64,000 nt of DNA, from positions 418,509 to 482,508 of the forward strand of contig MPMG01000002.1 of NCBI GenBank assembly GCA_002238485.1, in the 5' to 3' direction. The stretch is from Chloroflexi bacterium bin20. Its GTDB lineage: Bacteria; Chloroflexota; Anaerolineae; Aggregatilineales; Phototrophicaceae. The translations under genes and the position numbers were made by a program. A model generated the notes under the pieces. It did not search any database and was not told the DNA's origin. It worked only from the letters and a program-made list of their open reading frames with translations. This document shows, one piece after another, positions 34,634 to 43,602 of the stretch (positions are counted from its first letter, which is position 1; every line of letters begins with the position of its first letter).

Positions 34634-36678
34634 GGCGCGCCAGCCTGCAAAACCGCCAGCTCGTCCAGTGGGATATGGCAGCGGATGCCCTGCCCCGAGC
34701 CGGTTTCGCGCCAGGGAGGTTCGTCGCGCCCGCAGATTTCGCCGATGTTGCGCGGGCAGCGGGTGTGGAAGCGGCAGCCACTGGGCAGATCCTGCGCACT
34801 GGGCAGGTCGTCGGAAAGCAAGATTCGCTCGCTGTGCTGGCTCGGGTCGGGCGCGGGGATGGCTGCCAGAAGCGCTTCGGTATAGGGGTGGCTGGGCGCG
34901 CGGAAGAGCGCATCGACAGACGCGACCTCGACAATCTGTCCCAGGTACATGACCGCGATGACATCGGCCAGATAGCCAACCACCGACAGGTTATGCGAGA
35001 TGAAGAGGCAGGCGCTGCCATGCTCGTCTTGCAGGTCGGCCAGCAGATTCAACACCGCCGACTGCACCGACACATCCAGCGCCGATACCGGCTCATCGCA
35101 GATGACCAGGCTGGGCTGCGAGGCAAAGGCTCGGGCAATGGCGACTCGCTGTTTTTCGCCGCCGCTCAGTTCGTCGGGGTAGCGATCGGCATAATCGGCG
35201 CGCAGATTGACCGCTTCCAGCAGCTGCATGGCTTGATGCTCAGCCGCCTTCGCCGATAAACCGCGCAGCTTGACCAGCGGCCTGCACAAAGTCTGCCGCA
35301 CCGACCGATAGGGATTCAGCGAATTCTGGGGATTTTGGAAGACCATCTGCACTTGCGAAAGCAGGTCTTGCTGTCGCGAGCGCAGGTCACCCGGAATATC
35401 CGCGCCAAATAGCTCGAGCTTGCCGCCGCTGCGCGCTTCCAAGCCGATGACAATTCGAGCGAGCGTGGTCTTGCCGCTGCCGCTTTCGCCGACCAAGCCC
35501 AGAGTCTGCCCATGGCGCAGGCGCAGGTTTACGCCATCCACCGCGCGGATCGGCTTGGGACTTCTGCCGCGCAGCATGTCGACCAGGTCGCGCGGGACGG
35601 AGAAATGCCTGGCGAGCTGGCTGGTCTGCATGACCATCTGCCCAGCAACTCCAGCCTCTGCCTGCGCTGCCTCATGGATTGGCGCGAGACGGGCGGCAGG
35701 AAACTCCACGTCAGCCCAGCGGAAACAGCGCGCCAGCCGGCCCGGCTCGACCTCTTCCAGCGGTGGCTTTTGCCTGCGGCAGATCTCGATTGTGAGCGGG
35801 CAGCGGTCGGCATAAACACAGCCGGCCCCCACACTGCGCAGATCGGGCGGGTTGCCGTGGATGGTCTGCAATCGCGAACGAGCCTTGCGCTGACCCGCTT
35901 TGGGCAAGCTGGAAAGCAATCCCAGCGTGTAGGGATGGCGCGGACTGGCAAAGAGTTGGGCAACTGGCGCTTCTTCCATGATTTCGCCGGCATAGAGCAC
36001 GACGACGCGTTGGCAGAGCTGCGCCACCACACCCAGATTGTGCGTGATATACAGCACACCCGCGCCCCGCCCGCTGATGAGCGCCCGCAGAAGATCGAGG
36101 ATGACGGCTTCGGTGGTCACATCCAGACCCGTGGTGGGCTCGTCCAGGATGAGCAGATCGGGCTGGCACATCAGCGCCATAGCAATGGCGACTCGCTGCT
36201 GCATGCCGCCGCTGAGCTCGTGCGGATAGCGTTTTGCCACCTGCGCCGGATCGACCAGGTTCACATCGCGGAAGCTCTCAATGACCTGCTGGTCGGCTCT
36301 CTCGTCCGCGATGCCCTCAGCGGCTTTCAAGGCTTCTGCCACCTGACGCCCGACCTTGATGGACGGATTGAGCGCCGCGCCGGCATTCTGTGGCACCAGC
36401 TTGATGTGCCGCGCCCACAGCCGCCGCAAGTCGGCCGCGTCCATCGCCAACATGTCCTCGCCCAAGAAGCGCAGGTCGCCGCCATCGATGCGTCCATTGG
36501 CGCTCAGATAATGCATCAAAGCCAGCGCCGCCGTCGATTTGCCGCTGCCGCTCTCGCCGACGATGCCGACGATCTGCCCCGCGTCTACCTGCAAGGTGAA
36601 TTCGCGCAAGGCTCGCAGCCAGGTCCGACCCATCCGGTAGCTGACGCCCAATCCGCGCACATCCAAGAGCTGTGTCAT
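34630..36678 (-). CDS. Fused oligopeptide ABC ATPase (DppD-DppF type)
   Basis: This single 682-residue chain holds both ATPases of an oligopeptide importer. Domain 1 (about 1-325) has Walker A GESGSGKST, signature LSGGMQQR and Walker B LLILDEPTTGLD, and ends with the Cys-containing oligo_HPY tail (GCVYADRCPLTIEIC). Domain 2 (about 345-682) has GESGSGKTT, LSGGEKQR, LVICDEPVSALD and a second tail (GCRFHTRCPRNIGEIC). The four Cys in each tail are typical of a possible Fe-S or structural site in DppD/F. It overlaps both flanking permease genes by ATGA. It could also energise the second importer at 54.5-58.5 kb, which has no ATPase. Confidence 0.94.
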   Translation of the reverse strand: MTQLLDVRGLGVSYRMGRTWLRALREFTLQVDAGQIVGIVGESGSGKSTAALALMHYLSANGRIDGGDLRFLGEDMLAMDAADLRRLWARHIKLVPQNAGAALNPSIKVGRQVAEALKAAEGIADERADQQVIESFRDVNLVDPAQVAKRYPHELSGGMQQRVAIAMALMCQPDLLILDEPTTGLDVTTEAVILDLLRALISGRGAGVLYITHNLGVVAQLCQRVVVLYAGEIMEEAPVAQLFASPRHPYTLGLLSSLPKAGQRKARSRLQTIHGNPPDLRSVGAGCVYADRCPLTIEICRRQKPPLEEVEPGRLARCFRWADVEFPAARLAPIHEAAQAEAGVAGQMVMQTSQLARHFSVPRDLVDMLRGRSPKPIRAVDGVNLRLRHGQTLGLVGESGSGKTTLARIVIGLEARSGGKLELFGADIPGDLRSRQQDLLSQVQMVFQNPQNSLNPYRSVRQTLCRPLVKLRGLSAKAAEHQAMQLLEAVNLRADYADRYPDELSGGEKQRVAIARAFASQPSLVICDEPVSALDVSVQSAVLNLLADLQDEHGSACLFISHNLSVVGYLADVIAVMYLGQIVEVASVDALFRAPSHPYTEALLAAIPAPDPSQHSERILLSDDLPSAQDLPSGCRFHTRCPRNIGEICGRDEPPWRETGSGQGIRCHIPLDELAVLQAGAP

Positions 36679-37622
36679 GCGCCGCCTTTCTGCACTGCCC
36701 GGCGGATGCCATCCGACATCAGATTGACGCCAATGACCAGCAGCGCAATCGCCAGCGCGGGGAACTCCAGCGCCCAGGGAGTCAGCCGATAAAAGCCGCC
36801 GCGATTTTCGTTGACCATCAGCCCCCAGTCGGGCGAGGGCGGAGGCGAGCCAAAACCCAAAAATCCCAGCGAGGCCACCAGAAAGATGGCGTAGGAGAAG
36901 CGCAGCGATGCCTCGACCACCAGCGCCGGTATGGCCGAGGGCAGGATCTCTCGAAAGACGATATAGGCGCTGCTTTCGCCACGAATCTCTGCGGCAGCGA
37001 CAAATTCGCGCGTTTTGATATCCAGCGCCGCGCTGCGAGCCACCCGCGCCACGACCGGAATGTAGAGAATGGCGATGACCAGCAAGGTTACTTCGTCGGC
37101 CAGCGCCGCCTGCCAGCTGTTGATTTCAAAGTCCAGGTTGCGGATGATGCCGACCATGACCAGCGCCAACAACAGCGCCGGAATCGCCAGCAGCGCATCA
37201 ATGACGCGCCCCAGCAGCTCGTCCAACCAGCCGCCACGATACCCCATGGTCATACCCAGCGCGCTGCCCAACACGACGCTGATGAGCGTGCCCAGCCCGG
37301 CGATGCGGAAGATGCTGCTCGCGCCCAGGATGACGCGGCTGTAGACATCGCGCCCCAGCCGGTCGGTGCCAAAAGGATGAGCGCCCAACTGCAGCGATCC
37401 AATGTCCAGCGTGGGCGAGACGCGGGCGTCGTGGCTTTGGTCGTTGGCTTTGGGATAGGGCGCCAGCTGCCCGCCAAAGAGCGCCAAAATGAAGAAGAAA
37501 GCCACCAGCGCCGTGCCCAGCGCCGATTGTGGACCGCTGAAGAGCGCCCGCAGCGCGCGCCCTATGCCAGCCAAATTGCGACTGATGCTGCTGGAGAGGG
37601 ACTGTGCGGGAGTGACGTGCAT
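36675..37622 (-). CDS. Oligopeptide-type ABC permease (DppC-like)
   Basis: This 315-residue DppC/OppC-type permease has the HPFGTDRLGRDVYSRVILG periplasmic signature near residues 84-102, the docking loop REFVAAAEIRGESSAYIVFR near 203-222 and the SLGFLGFGSPPPSPDWGLMV motif. It is the first gene of the transporter operon 37622-33653. The MalK/PotA-like ATPase gene ends 47 bp upstream on the same strand, so the two units may be co-transcribed. Confidence 0.93.
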   Translation of the reverse strand: MHVTPAQSLSSSISRNLAGIGRALRALFSGPQSALGTALVAFFFILALFGGQLAPYPKANDQSHDARVSPTLDIGSLQLGAHPFGTDRLGRDVYSRVILGASSIFRIAGLGTLISVVLGSALGMTMGYRGGWLDELLGRVIDALLAIPALLLALVMVGIIRNLDFEINSWQAALADEVTLLVIAILYIPVVARVARSAALDIKTREFVAAAEIRGESSAYIVFREILPSAIPALVVEASLRFSYAIFLVASLGFLGFGSPPPSPDWGLMVNENRGGFYRLTPWALEFPALAIALLVIGVNLMSDGIRRAVQKGGA

Positions 37623-37669
37623 CAGGCGGATTGTACCAGCTGTGCTGAAAATGACACAGAGACACAGGG

Positions 37670-38725
37670 TTAGTCCGCCGGCACCACCCAGATACGCTCG
37701 GGCGGGAAGCGCACCTGCACCACATCGCCAGCATCCAGCGCGCCCGGCAAATCGGCGCTGCGCACGGCTTCGACCTCGTGCTCGCCCAGCGCGATCTTGT
37801 AGCGCGTGTACCTGCCCACATAGATGCGCTCGCGGATGCGCCCTGTCACCGTGTTGTCGCTGGCTTGGTCGTTCAGCCCGATCTGCTCGGGACGGATGGT
37901 CATGACGACCCGCCCGCTAGGGGCGCCATCCTTGCCGGCAGATGCGAATTGAAAGTCGCCGACGCTGGTCTGCACTGCGCCATCGTGGCGGCTGCCGGCG
38001 ATAAAATTGACACCGCCGAAGAAACGTGCCGCACGCTGCGATATCGGGCGTTGATAAAATTCGGCTGGCGAGGCAAATTGACGCAGCAGACCATCAAACA
38101 TTAGGGCGATCTGGTCGGCCAGCAAGACAGCTTCTTCTTGGTCGTGCGTTACGAAGACGGTAGTAACCGCCAGCTCGCGCTGAATAGACAGAATCAATTC
38201 GCGCATTTCGTCGCGCAGGTGGGCGTCCAAGTTGCTCAGTGGCTCGTCCAGCAGCAAGACACGCGGCTCGGTGATCAAGGCGCGCGCCAATGCCACGCGC
38301 TGCTGCTGCCCGCCAGAAAGCTGCGAGGGGCGGCGTTTGGCGATATCGGGCAATTTGACCAGCGCCAGCATGTCGGCTACACGCTTTTGGATTTCGCGCT
38401 TGGGCACACCGCGCATCTTCAAGCCAAAGCCGACATTTGCGCCGACCGACATGTAGGGGAAAAGCAGATAATTCTGGAAGACCATGACTGCGCCACGCCG
38501 CTCGGCCGGGATAGGCAAGATATCTTCGTCATCAAAGTGGATGCGCCCGCTGCTGGGTTGGATCAAGCCAGCGATCATCTTCAACGTGGTCGTCTTGCCA
38601 CAGCCCGATGGACCCAAAAACGCCACCAGTCGCCCGCTGTCGATCTCCAGCGAGAAATTGTCCACAGCTGGTTCATCGCCACCGGGATAGGTCTTGCAGA
38701 TGGAATCGAGCGTAACGCGCGTCAA
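37670..38725 (-). CDS. ABC importer ATPase, MalK/PotA-like with TOBE domain
   Basis: This 351-residue ATPase has an NBD with Walker A FLGPSGCGKTTT, the Q-loop VFQNYLLFPYMSV, signature QLSGGQQQRVALARAL, Walker B VLLLDEPLSNLDAHLR and switch His VTHDQEE. A C-terminal TOBE_2 domain (about 275-351) follows. I chose TTG 38725 because AAGGGG sits five bases upstream; an earlier TTG at 38752 is possible. The type is found with sugar, glycerol-phosphate, polyamine and thiamine importers. It lies between a YnjB-like binding protein and the oligopeptide operon; no matching permease is adjacent. It could also serve the two sugar importers that lack ATPases. Confidence 0.9.
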   Translation of the reverse strand: MTRVTLDSICKTYPGGDEPAVDNFSLEIDSGRLVAFLGPSGCGKTTTLKMIAGLIQPSSGRIHFDDEDILPIPAERRGAVMVFQNYLLFPYMSVGANVGFGLKMRGVPKREIQKRVADMLALVKLPDIAKRRPSQLSGGQQQRVALARALITEPRVLLLDEPLSNLDAHLRDEMRELILSIQRELAVTTVFVTHDQEEAVLLADQIALMFDGLLRQFASPAEFYQRPISQRAARFFGGVNFIAGSRHDGAVQTSVGDFQFASAGKDGAPSGRVVMTIRPEQIGLNDQASDNTVTGRIRERIYVGRYTRYKIALGEHEVEAVRSADLPGALDAGDVVQVRFPPERIWVVPAD

Positions 38726-38741
38726 GCGAGCCCCTTCAATA

Positions 38742-38850
38742 ACAGCCCTCAATCCCCGCGAAAAGCCGGGGAGAGGCGATACCCTGCGCGCCCCTCTCCG
38801 ACTCTTCGGGGAGGGGACGGGGGTGGGGTTGGAGGCAAATGAAGCTGGCG
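38742..38850. repeat. GC hairpin repeat variant
   Basis: A CCCCGCGAAAAGCCGGGG hairpin is followed by CCCCTCTCCGACTCTTCGGGGAGGGG. It resembles the 1813/5862 hairpin repeat in design but not in flanks. It fills the gap between the YnjB-like gene and the ATPase gene and could form two stable stems. Confidence 0.6.
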
Positions 38851-38862
38851 GGTTAGTCTGTG

Positions 38863-40122
38863 CTAGCCCTGCAGCACATTGGCTTCCCAGTCGGCTTCGA
38901 TGAGCACCTGATATTCGGCGGCAATGTCGGAGACCAGCGCGCCAGCCAGACGAGACGGATCGGCAGCGGCATCGCCGAGGCTTTCAGAGGCTGCCTGCAG
39001 CGCTGCCACATCTGCTTCGTCGGTAACGCGGCTGACATCAATGCCATAAGCCAAGCCAAAGCCGTTCTCTGGCACCACTTGCAGCGCCTGCCGGTCGGGC
39101 CGCAAGATCAGATTCGCCAGCACGAGCGCGGCGGCTTTATTGGGCGCATTGTAGGGGATGGCCACATAGTTGAAGTCGCCGATCATGTTGTCGTCGAAGC
39201 TAAAGGCGCGGCTGGTGGGCGGGATCAACCCAGAGGCGATATCTACCGCAGCGCCCGTGATCCTCTGCGTCAAGGTAAAGTCGATCTCGCCATTGGCAAA
39301 GAGCTCGTGCAATTCGCCGATGTTGGCGGGGTAGGTCTCGCCACCGCGCCACAGATTCTCTTCCCAGCTGTTGAGCAGGCCCCAGAGCGCCGGCGCGTGC
39401 TCGTCATAGAGTTCTTGGTTGAAATCGCCGACCCACTGGCCTTGGCCGCCGCTGATTTCAAAGAGCGCCTGCTTGACAAAGCGCGTGCCCTGGAATGCGC
39501 CAGGGCCAGGAGCGATGTAGGTGAAGCGCCCGGGATTCATGCCGACCCAGTCGCTCAGTTCGGCATAGCTGCGCGGCAGATCGTCAGCGGACATGCGCGC
39601 CGAGTCATAGATGAAATGGAATTGCGCGCCAGACCAGGGGCTCTCCAAGCCTTCGACCGGACGCCCGAAGTCCAGGTTCAGCGCCGGGTTGTCCCAATTC
39701 ACATACACGCTGTTCGGGATATTTTCCGACCAGGGACCATAGAGCAGCTCGGCTTGCTTGAGGGTGAAGAAGTTTTCGCCATTGATCCAGATGAGATCAA
39801 CTGTTCCGTCATCGCCTTCGACGCCCGCTTCAGCCTCACTCAAGACTTGGTTCACGATGTCTATGGTATTCGCCGGCACGCGGTTGAGCGTGATATTGTA
39901 TTCCTCCGCCAGCGGACCGCCATAGACGGTGTCGACAAAGCCATTGATGGAGTCGGAACCACCCCACATATACCAGTTGACAGTCGCGCCTTCGGCGGCG
40001 GCGACCACGGCATCCCAGTTGTCAAAGCCCGGGGGCGGGTCCATCATGTCCTGCGCGCCGACAAGGCTCAAAGGCAGCGCAAGCAGCAAGAGCAGAACCA
40101 GCAGCATTTTTTTTCTGTACAT
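38863..40122 (-). CDS. YnjB-like ABC transporter binding protein
   Basis: This 419-residue exported binding protein has a signal peptide (MYRKKMLLVLLLLLALPLSL, cleavage before QDMMD). It carries the YnjB-family landmarks VNWYMWGGSDSINGFVD, ITLNRVPANT, VNQVLSEAEAG and VDLIWINGENFFTLKQAEL. YnjB proteins normally work with a double permease YnjC and ATPase YnjD; only an ATPase follows here, and no YnjC-like gene is seen. AAGGAC precedes ATG 40122; the open frame continues 16 codons upstream without support. The ligand of this family is not established. Confidence 0.88.
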   Translation of the reverse strand: MYRKKMLLVLLLLLALPLSLVGAQDMMDPPPGFDNWDAVVAAAEGATVNWYMWGGSDSINGFVDTVYGGPLAEEYNITLNRVPANTIDIVNQVLSEAEAGVEGDDGTVDLIWINGENFFTLKQAELLYGPWSENIPNSVYVNWDNPALNLDFGRPVEGLESPWSGAQFHFIYDSARMSADDLPRSYAELSDWVGMNPGRFTYIAPGPGAFQGTRFVKQALFEISGGQGQWVGDFNQELYDEHAPALWGLLNSWEENLWRGGETYPANIGELHELFANGEIDFTLTQRITGAAVDIASGLIPPTSRAFSFDDNMIGDFNYVAIPYNAPNKAAALVLANLILRPDRQALQVVPENGFGLAYGIDVSRVTDEADVAALQAASESLGDAAADPSRLAGALVSDIAAEYQVLIEADWEANVLQG

Positions 40123-40194
40123 AGTGTGTCCTTTGCTTGAACTAGTTGAATGGAAAGGCGCAGCGCCCACGAACCGGCAGGCGCGCAGCAGAGA

Positions 40195-41640
40195 TTATAA
40201 CGCAGAATCGTCCACTTGCAGATAGTTGGCTAGCGGCACATGCTCGATGAGGCGCAGGTTCTTCCAGGCGGCGAATTCCATCAGCTCGTCGGTTACATCG
40301 CCCTGCCCGACCGCGAAATGATGCTCATGCCCGCGCACCGTCAGGGTGTTAATGAGGTCCATCAGCGAGACGGGCTGCTTGTTTAGTTCGAACTGGGCAA
40401 ACCAGCCGCGGGTGCCATCAAAGCCTTTCTTTTCGTGCTCAATGATATCGGCGCGGATGACCAGCAGGCTGCTGCCGTCATCGCCGATGTAGCTGACTGT
40501 CGTTTCCTGGGCGGCGAAAACCTGGTCGCCGGCCACGCCATACGGTCCGTCGTCAGCCTTGCGCCCCAGCGTCACATGATCGACCCATTTGATGCCATCG
40601 TCGTTGGCGAAGTGCCGTGGCGAAACGCCACAATGCCACATCAGCATGGCTTGGGTCTGCGGGTCCAGCGCCGTCATATCCAGCAGCGTAGATGAGCCTT
40701 GCCGGCCGGTCAGCAAGTTGAGCAAGTACATGCTGGCCGCGCCCAGCACATCGCCTTCGCAGCTGACCGCCATGCCATCTTCGCTGCCCAGCCAGCTATA
40801 GGCCATGCAAGGCGCGACGCGATAATAAGACTGGATGCTGGGCCAGCACTGCACTGCCAGCGCCGCGTAGTCATGCTCGGCCGCCAGATCCCGCAAAGCC
40901 AGGTACAGGCGGGTTACACGGTCGAAGGCCGCTTCTTCGCTGACGGTGATGTCGCTGGCTGCCCGCTTGATGTCGCGGATGGTCGCGTTGACCGGCTCTT
41001 GATCGTAGCCCTGGGCGCGCCGCACCAGATCTCCCAGTTCATGCGGCAGAACAGCGATGCCCAGCCGGCTGCGCAGCAAACGTTCGTCGAAGATCATATC
41101 GTTGAAGCCGGGCGACAAATTGCCGATCCAGCCGATGCGCGACCGTTCGATATTTTTCACCGCTGTCAGCGCGCGGATGGTTACTGCAAAGCGATCACGA
41201 AATTCGTCTGTTTCTACATGCCCGAAGAACCACTTGAACGGGATGTTTTCGTGCTTGAGGTAGCGCTTGAGGATAGCGGCGAAGTGACTCATGGAAACCA
41301 GGGAATGGATTTTGATTTCGCCTTCTTGCTCGGGGTCAGGCGTGCCCCACAAGCCGATACGCGGCGCAGCTTTGACCAGAGGCAGCAGCTGCTCGCCCAT
41401 GCTGCACGCGGCGGTTTGCAGCAGCAGGAAGTCGATATGCTGCGCCTGGAAAGTTTCGGCGGCGCGGACGGAACCCGCTTCGGTCATCATCTCGTCGGGT
41501 ATGGCGATCAGCTCAAAGTCCAGCTCGGCAGCCAGTTTTTCCAGCCCGGCGATAGCGCGGGGACGTTGGTTGTATTCGCCCGCGAAATAAGACGAGATGG
41601 ATGTGCCGATGTAACCGACGCGCAATTTGTATTTTTTCAT
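40195..41640 (-). CDS. L-fucose/L-arabinose isomerase-family protein
   Basis: This 481-residue protein has the fold of L-fucose and L-arabinose isomerases (aldose-ketose isomerases using a divalent metal). Supporting segments are RVGYIGTSISSYF at the N-terminus, CWPSIQSYYRVAPCMAYSWL with a central Cys/Trp block, SCEGDVLGAASMYLLNLLTG near the expected metal Glu-Asp site, and HCGVSPRHFA with His. Overall similarity is to uncharacterised fucose-isomerase-like proteins, so the sugar is unknown. ATG 41640 has AGAGG nearby. It lies downstream of DhaL and DhaK genes on the same strand, suggesting isomerisation to a ketose and then phosphorylation. Confidence 0.82.
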   Translation of the reverse strand: MKKYKLRVGYIGTSISSYFAGEYNQRPRAIAGLEKLAAELDFELIAIPDEMMTEAGSVRAAETFQAQHIDFLLLQTAACSMGEQLLPLVKAAPRIGLWGTPDPEQEGEIKIHSLVSMSHFAAILKRYLKHENIPFKWFFGHVETDEFRDRFAVTIRALTAVKNIERSRIGWIGNLSPGFNDMIFDERLLRSRLGIAVLPHELGDLVRRAQGYDQEPVNATIRDIKRAASDITVSEEAAFDRVTRLYLALRDLAAEHDYAALAVQCWPSIQSYYRVAPCMAYSWLGSEDGMAVSCEGDVLGAASMYLLNLLTGRQGSSTLLDMTALDPQTQAMLMWHCGVSPRHFANDDGIKWVDHVTLGRKADDGPYGVAGDQVFAAQETTVSYIGDDGSSLLVIRADIIEHEKKGFDGTRGWFAQFELNKQPVSLMDLINTLTVRGHEHHFAVGQGDVTDELMEFAAWKNLRLIEHVPLANYLQVDDSAL

Positions 41641-41743
41641 GGTTGCCTCTTTTCCTGGTTGTATACCTGCCATTGTTGCCCCCTCGATTCCCCGCATCAA
41701 TGGGGGCAACAATGCGCGATCTCTCCATCAACATGCAATCTGT

Positions 41744-41771
41744 TGAGGCGAATCACCGCCTCGCCCCTGCA
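41744..41771. repeat. GGGCGA-type hairpin repeat
   Basis: GAGGCGAATCACCGCCTCGCC is followed by CCTGC, nearly identical to the copy at 11133. It lies directly after the DhaL stop codon and may act as terminator or attenuator before the isomerase gene. Confidence 0.65.
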
Positions 41772-41772
41772 T

Positions 41773-42390
41773 CTATTCCGCAGTGTGGGTATCCGCCGCA
41801 GCCGCGAACATCAGCGCGATGGTGGTTGCGCCGGGGTCGACATGGCCAATGGCGCGTTCGCCCAGGTATTTGGCTCTGCCCTGCCGCGCCAGCATATCTC
41901 GCGTCGATTCTGCGCCTGCTGCCGCCGCATCCGCCGCAGCCCGCCAGGCAGACGGAAAATCCGCCGCAGCCGCAAATGCCGCCACAGCCGGCGCCAGCGC
42001 ATCGACCATGGTCTTGTCGCCCACTTGCGCTCTGCCCCGCGCCTGCACCCCCGCCAATCCCGCCTCCAGCAGCGCCGCCATATCCACCTGGCTGATGCGC
42101 TGGGCATCTTGCAGTCTCGCCGCGCCTTTCAGGAAAAATGTGCCGAAGATTGCGCCCGATGCTCCGCCCATGCCATTCAACAGCGCCTGGGCTGTCGTCA
42201 GCCAGATGGCCTGGGGGCTGGGCTCTTCCAGGGCGTCGATCTCCTGCACTGCCAAAGCCAGCGCCCCGCTGATGCTGCTGCCGTGGTCGCCATCGCCGGT
42301 CGCGGCATCCAGGCGATTGAGCACCGCTCGCTCGGCAAGCAGGCGCGCAGCCATGCGTTCGATCAAATCGGCAAGCTGGTCGGCGGTCAT
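41773..42390 (-). CDS. dhaL: DhaL-like dihydroxyacetone kinase ATP-binding subunit
   Basis: This 205-residue all-helical DhaL/DAK2 domain binds the nucleotide for phosphorylation of ketoses held by DhaK. The magnesium-binding Asp cluster is in LDAATGDGDHGSS near residues 27-39. GMGGASGAIFGTFF forms the phosphate cap and GDKTMVDAL the second Asp/Met contact. Its start overlaps the DhaK stop by ATGA. Whether it uses ATP or relays phosphate from a PTS DhaM protein cannot be told; no DhaM is nearby, which favours ATP. Confidence 0.9.
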   Translation of the reverse strand: MTADQLADLIERMAARLLAERAVLNRLDAATGDGDHGSSISGALALAVQEIDALEEPSPQAIWLTTAQALLNGMGGASGAIFGTFFLKGAARLQDAQRISQVDMAALLEAGLAGVQARGRAQVGDKTMVDALAPAVAAFAAAADFPSAWRAAADAAAAGAESTRDMLARQGRAKYLGERAIGHVDPGATTIALMFAAAADTHTAE

Positions 42391-43397
42391 ATTTGCTTCA
42401 TATAGGCGCCATTGGCAGGGGCGTCCCACAGCGCTTTTAGCTGCTCGTCGACGCGGCAAAGCGATAATGCGAATCCCGCCATCTCCTGCGTGGTGGCATA
42501 GGCATCCAGCCAGGATCTGTAGACCTTGATGCCGGCTTCGTCCAGCCGCTGCGCCACCCGCCGATACAATATGAAGAGTTCCATCAGGGTCAGGCTGCCA
42601 CTGTTGTTCAGCAGCACCAGCACTTCATCGCCTTCCGCAAAAGGCAGGTCTTCCAGGATGGGCGGCAGCATCAGGTCGATGGTTTCATCGGCGCTCAGGG
42701 CTTTCTGGCGTCCCATGCCCACCTCGCCATGCAAGCCCATGCCGATTTCCATTTCGTCGTCTGCCATCTCGAACATGACTTCGCCTGTGATGGGGCTAGC
42801 GCAAGAACTAAGCGACATGGCCAGGCTGCGTGTGTTGTCGCGGACTTTTTCTGCCAGCGCTTTTGCCGCCGCCAGGTCACCTTCGTCTTCACAGAAAGCG
42901 CCCAGCATCTTCCAGACGAAGAAGAGTCCGGCTGTGCCACGGCGCTCGGCTTCTTGTCCTTTTGGGGCGCTGGAAATGTCATCGTAGAGGATGACCAGTT
43001 CGACATGGTCGATGCCCTCGGCTTCGCAAAGTTCCAGCGCCAGCTCGGCATTGAGACGGTCGCCGGCATGATGCGATACGCAGACCAGCACGCCGCCCCC
43101 GCAATCAGCCGCACGGATGCCATCGACAATACGCTGCGGTCCGGGCGCGGTGAATATCTCGCCAGCGATGTTGACATCAAACAGACCCTGCCCCACCCAG
43201 CCGACCATGGCGGGTTCGTGCCCGCTGCCGTTGCCGATGACCAGAGCGACCTTGCCCTGTGCTTTGGACTGCGCGCGCGTTATCAGCCCGTCGTCTGTCA
43301 ACTGCACAATGTCGCTGTAGGCGGCGCAAAAGCCCTCCAGCATTTCATCGACGATGGTGTCGGGGCGGTTGATCAGCTTGTGTGCGCGCGCGCTCAT
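42387..43397 (-). CDS. dhaK: DhaK-like dihydroxyacetone kinase substrate subunit
   Basis: This 336-residue DhaK/DAK1 protein binds the ketose covalently through a hemiaminal to a His. That residue is His223 in GMGLHGEVG, matching His218 of the E. coli protein. The phosphate loop GNGSGHEPAMVGWVG is at residues 55-69, and LNNSGSLTLMELFILYR is near the C-terminal end of the domain. Related DhaK-DhaL pairs act on dihydroxyacetone, erythrulose or other short ketoses. It is the first gene of a three-gene unit with DhaL and a fucose-isomerase-like protein. Confidence 0.92.
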   Translation of the reverse strand: MSARAHKLINRPDTIVDEMLEGFCAAYSDIVQLTDDGLITRAQSKAQGKVALVIGNGSGHEPAMVGWVGQGLFDVNIAGEIFTAPGPQRIVDGIRAADCGGGVLVCVSHHAGDRLNAELALELCEAEGIDHVELVILYDDISSAPKGQEAERRGTAGLFFVWKMLGAFCEDEGDLAAAKALAEKVRDNTRSLAMSLSSCASPITGEVMFEMADDEMEIGMGLHGEVGMGRQKALSADETIDLMLPPILEDLPFAEGDEVLVLLNNSGSLTLMELFILYRRVAQRLDEAGIKVYRSWLDAYATTQEMAGFALSLCRVDEQLKALWDAPANGAYMKQI

Positions 43398-43602
43398 GTT
43401 GCCTCTTTTCCATAGAGAATCGCGGCAAACTATATCGCGAATGGAGTCGCTGCGCAAATTAATTCTATCCGCATTGACCTTCAGAGGCACAGAGTGTAGG
43501 TGTAGGGACGAAGCGGCGCCACAGCAAGCTTCTCCCATTGATATAAGGGAACGGGGGCGGCCATGAGGGGCGGCGGACGAGTAAAGGGGGGTCGGGCGAA
43601 AG

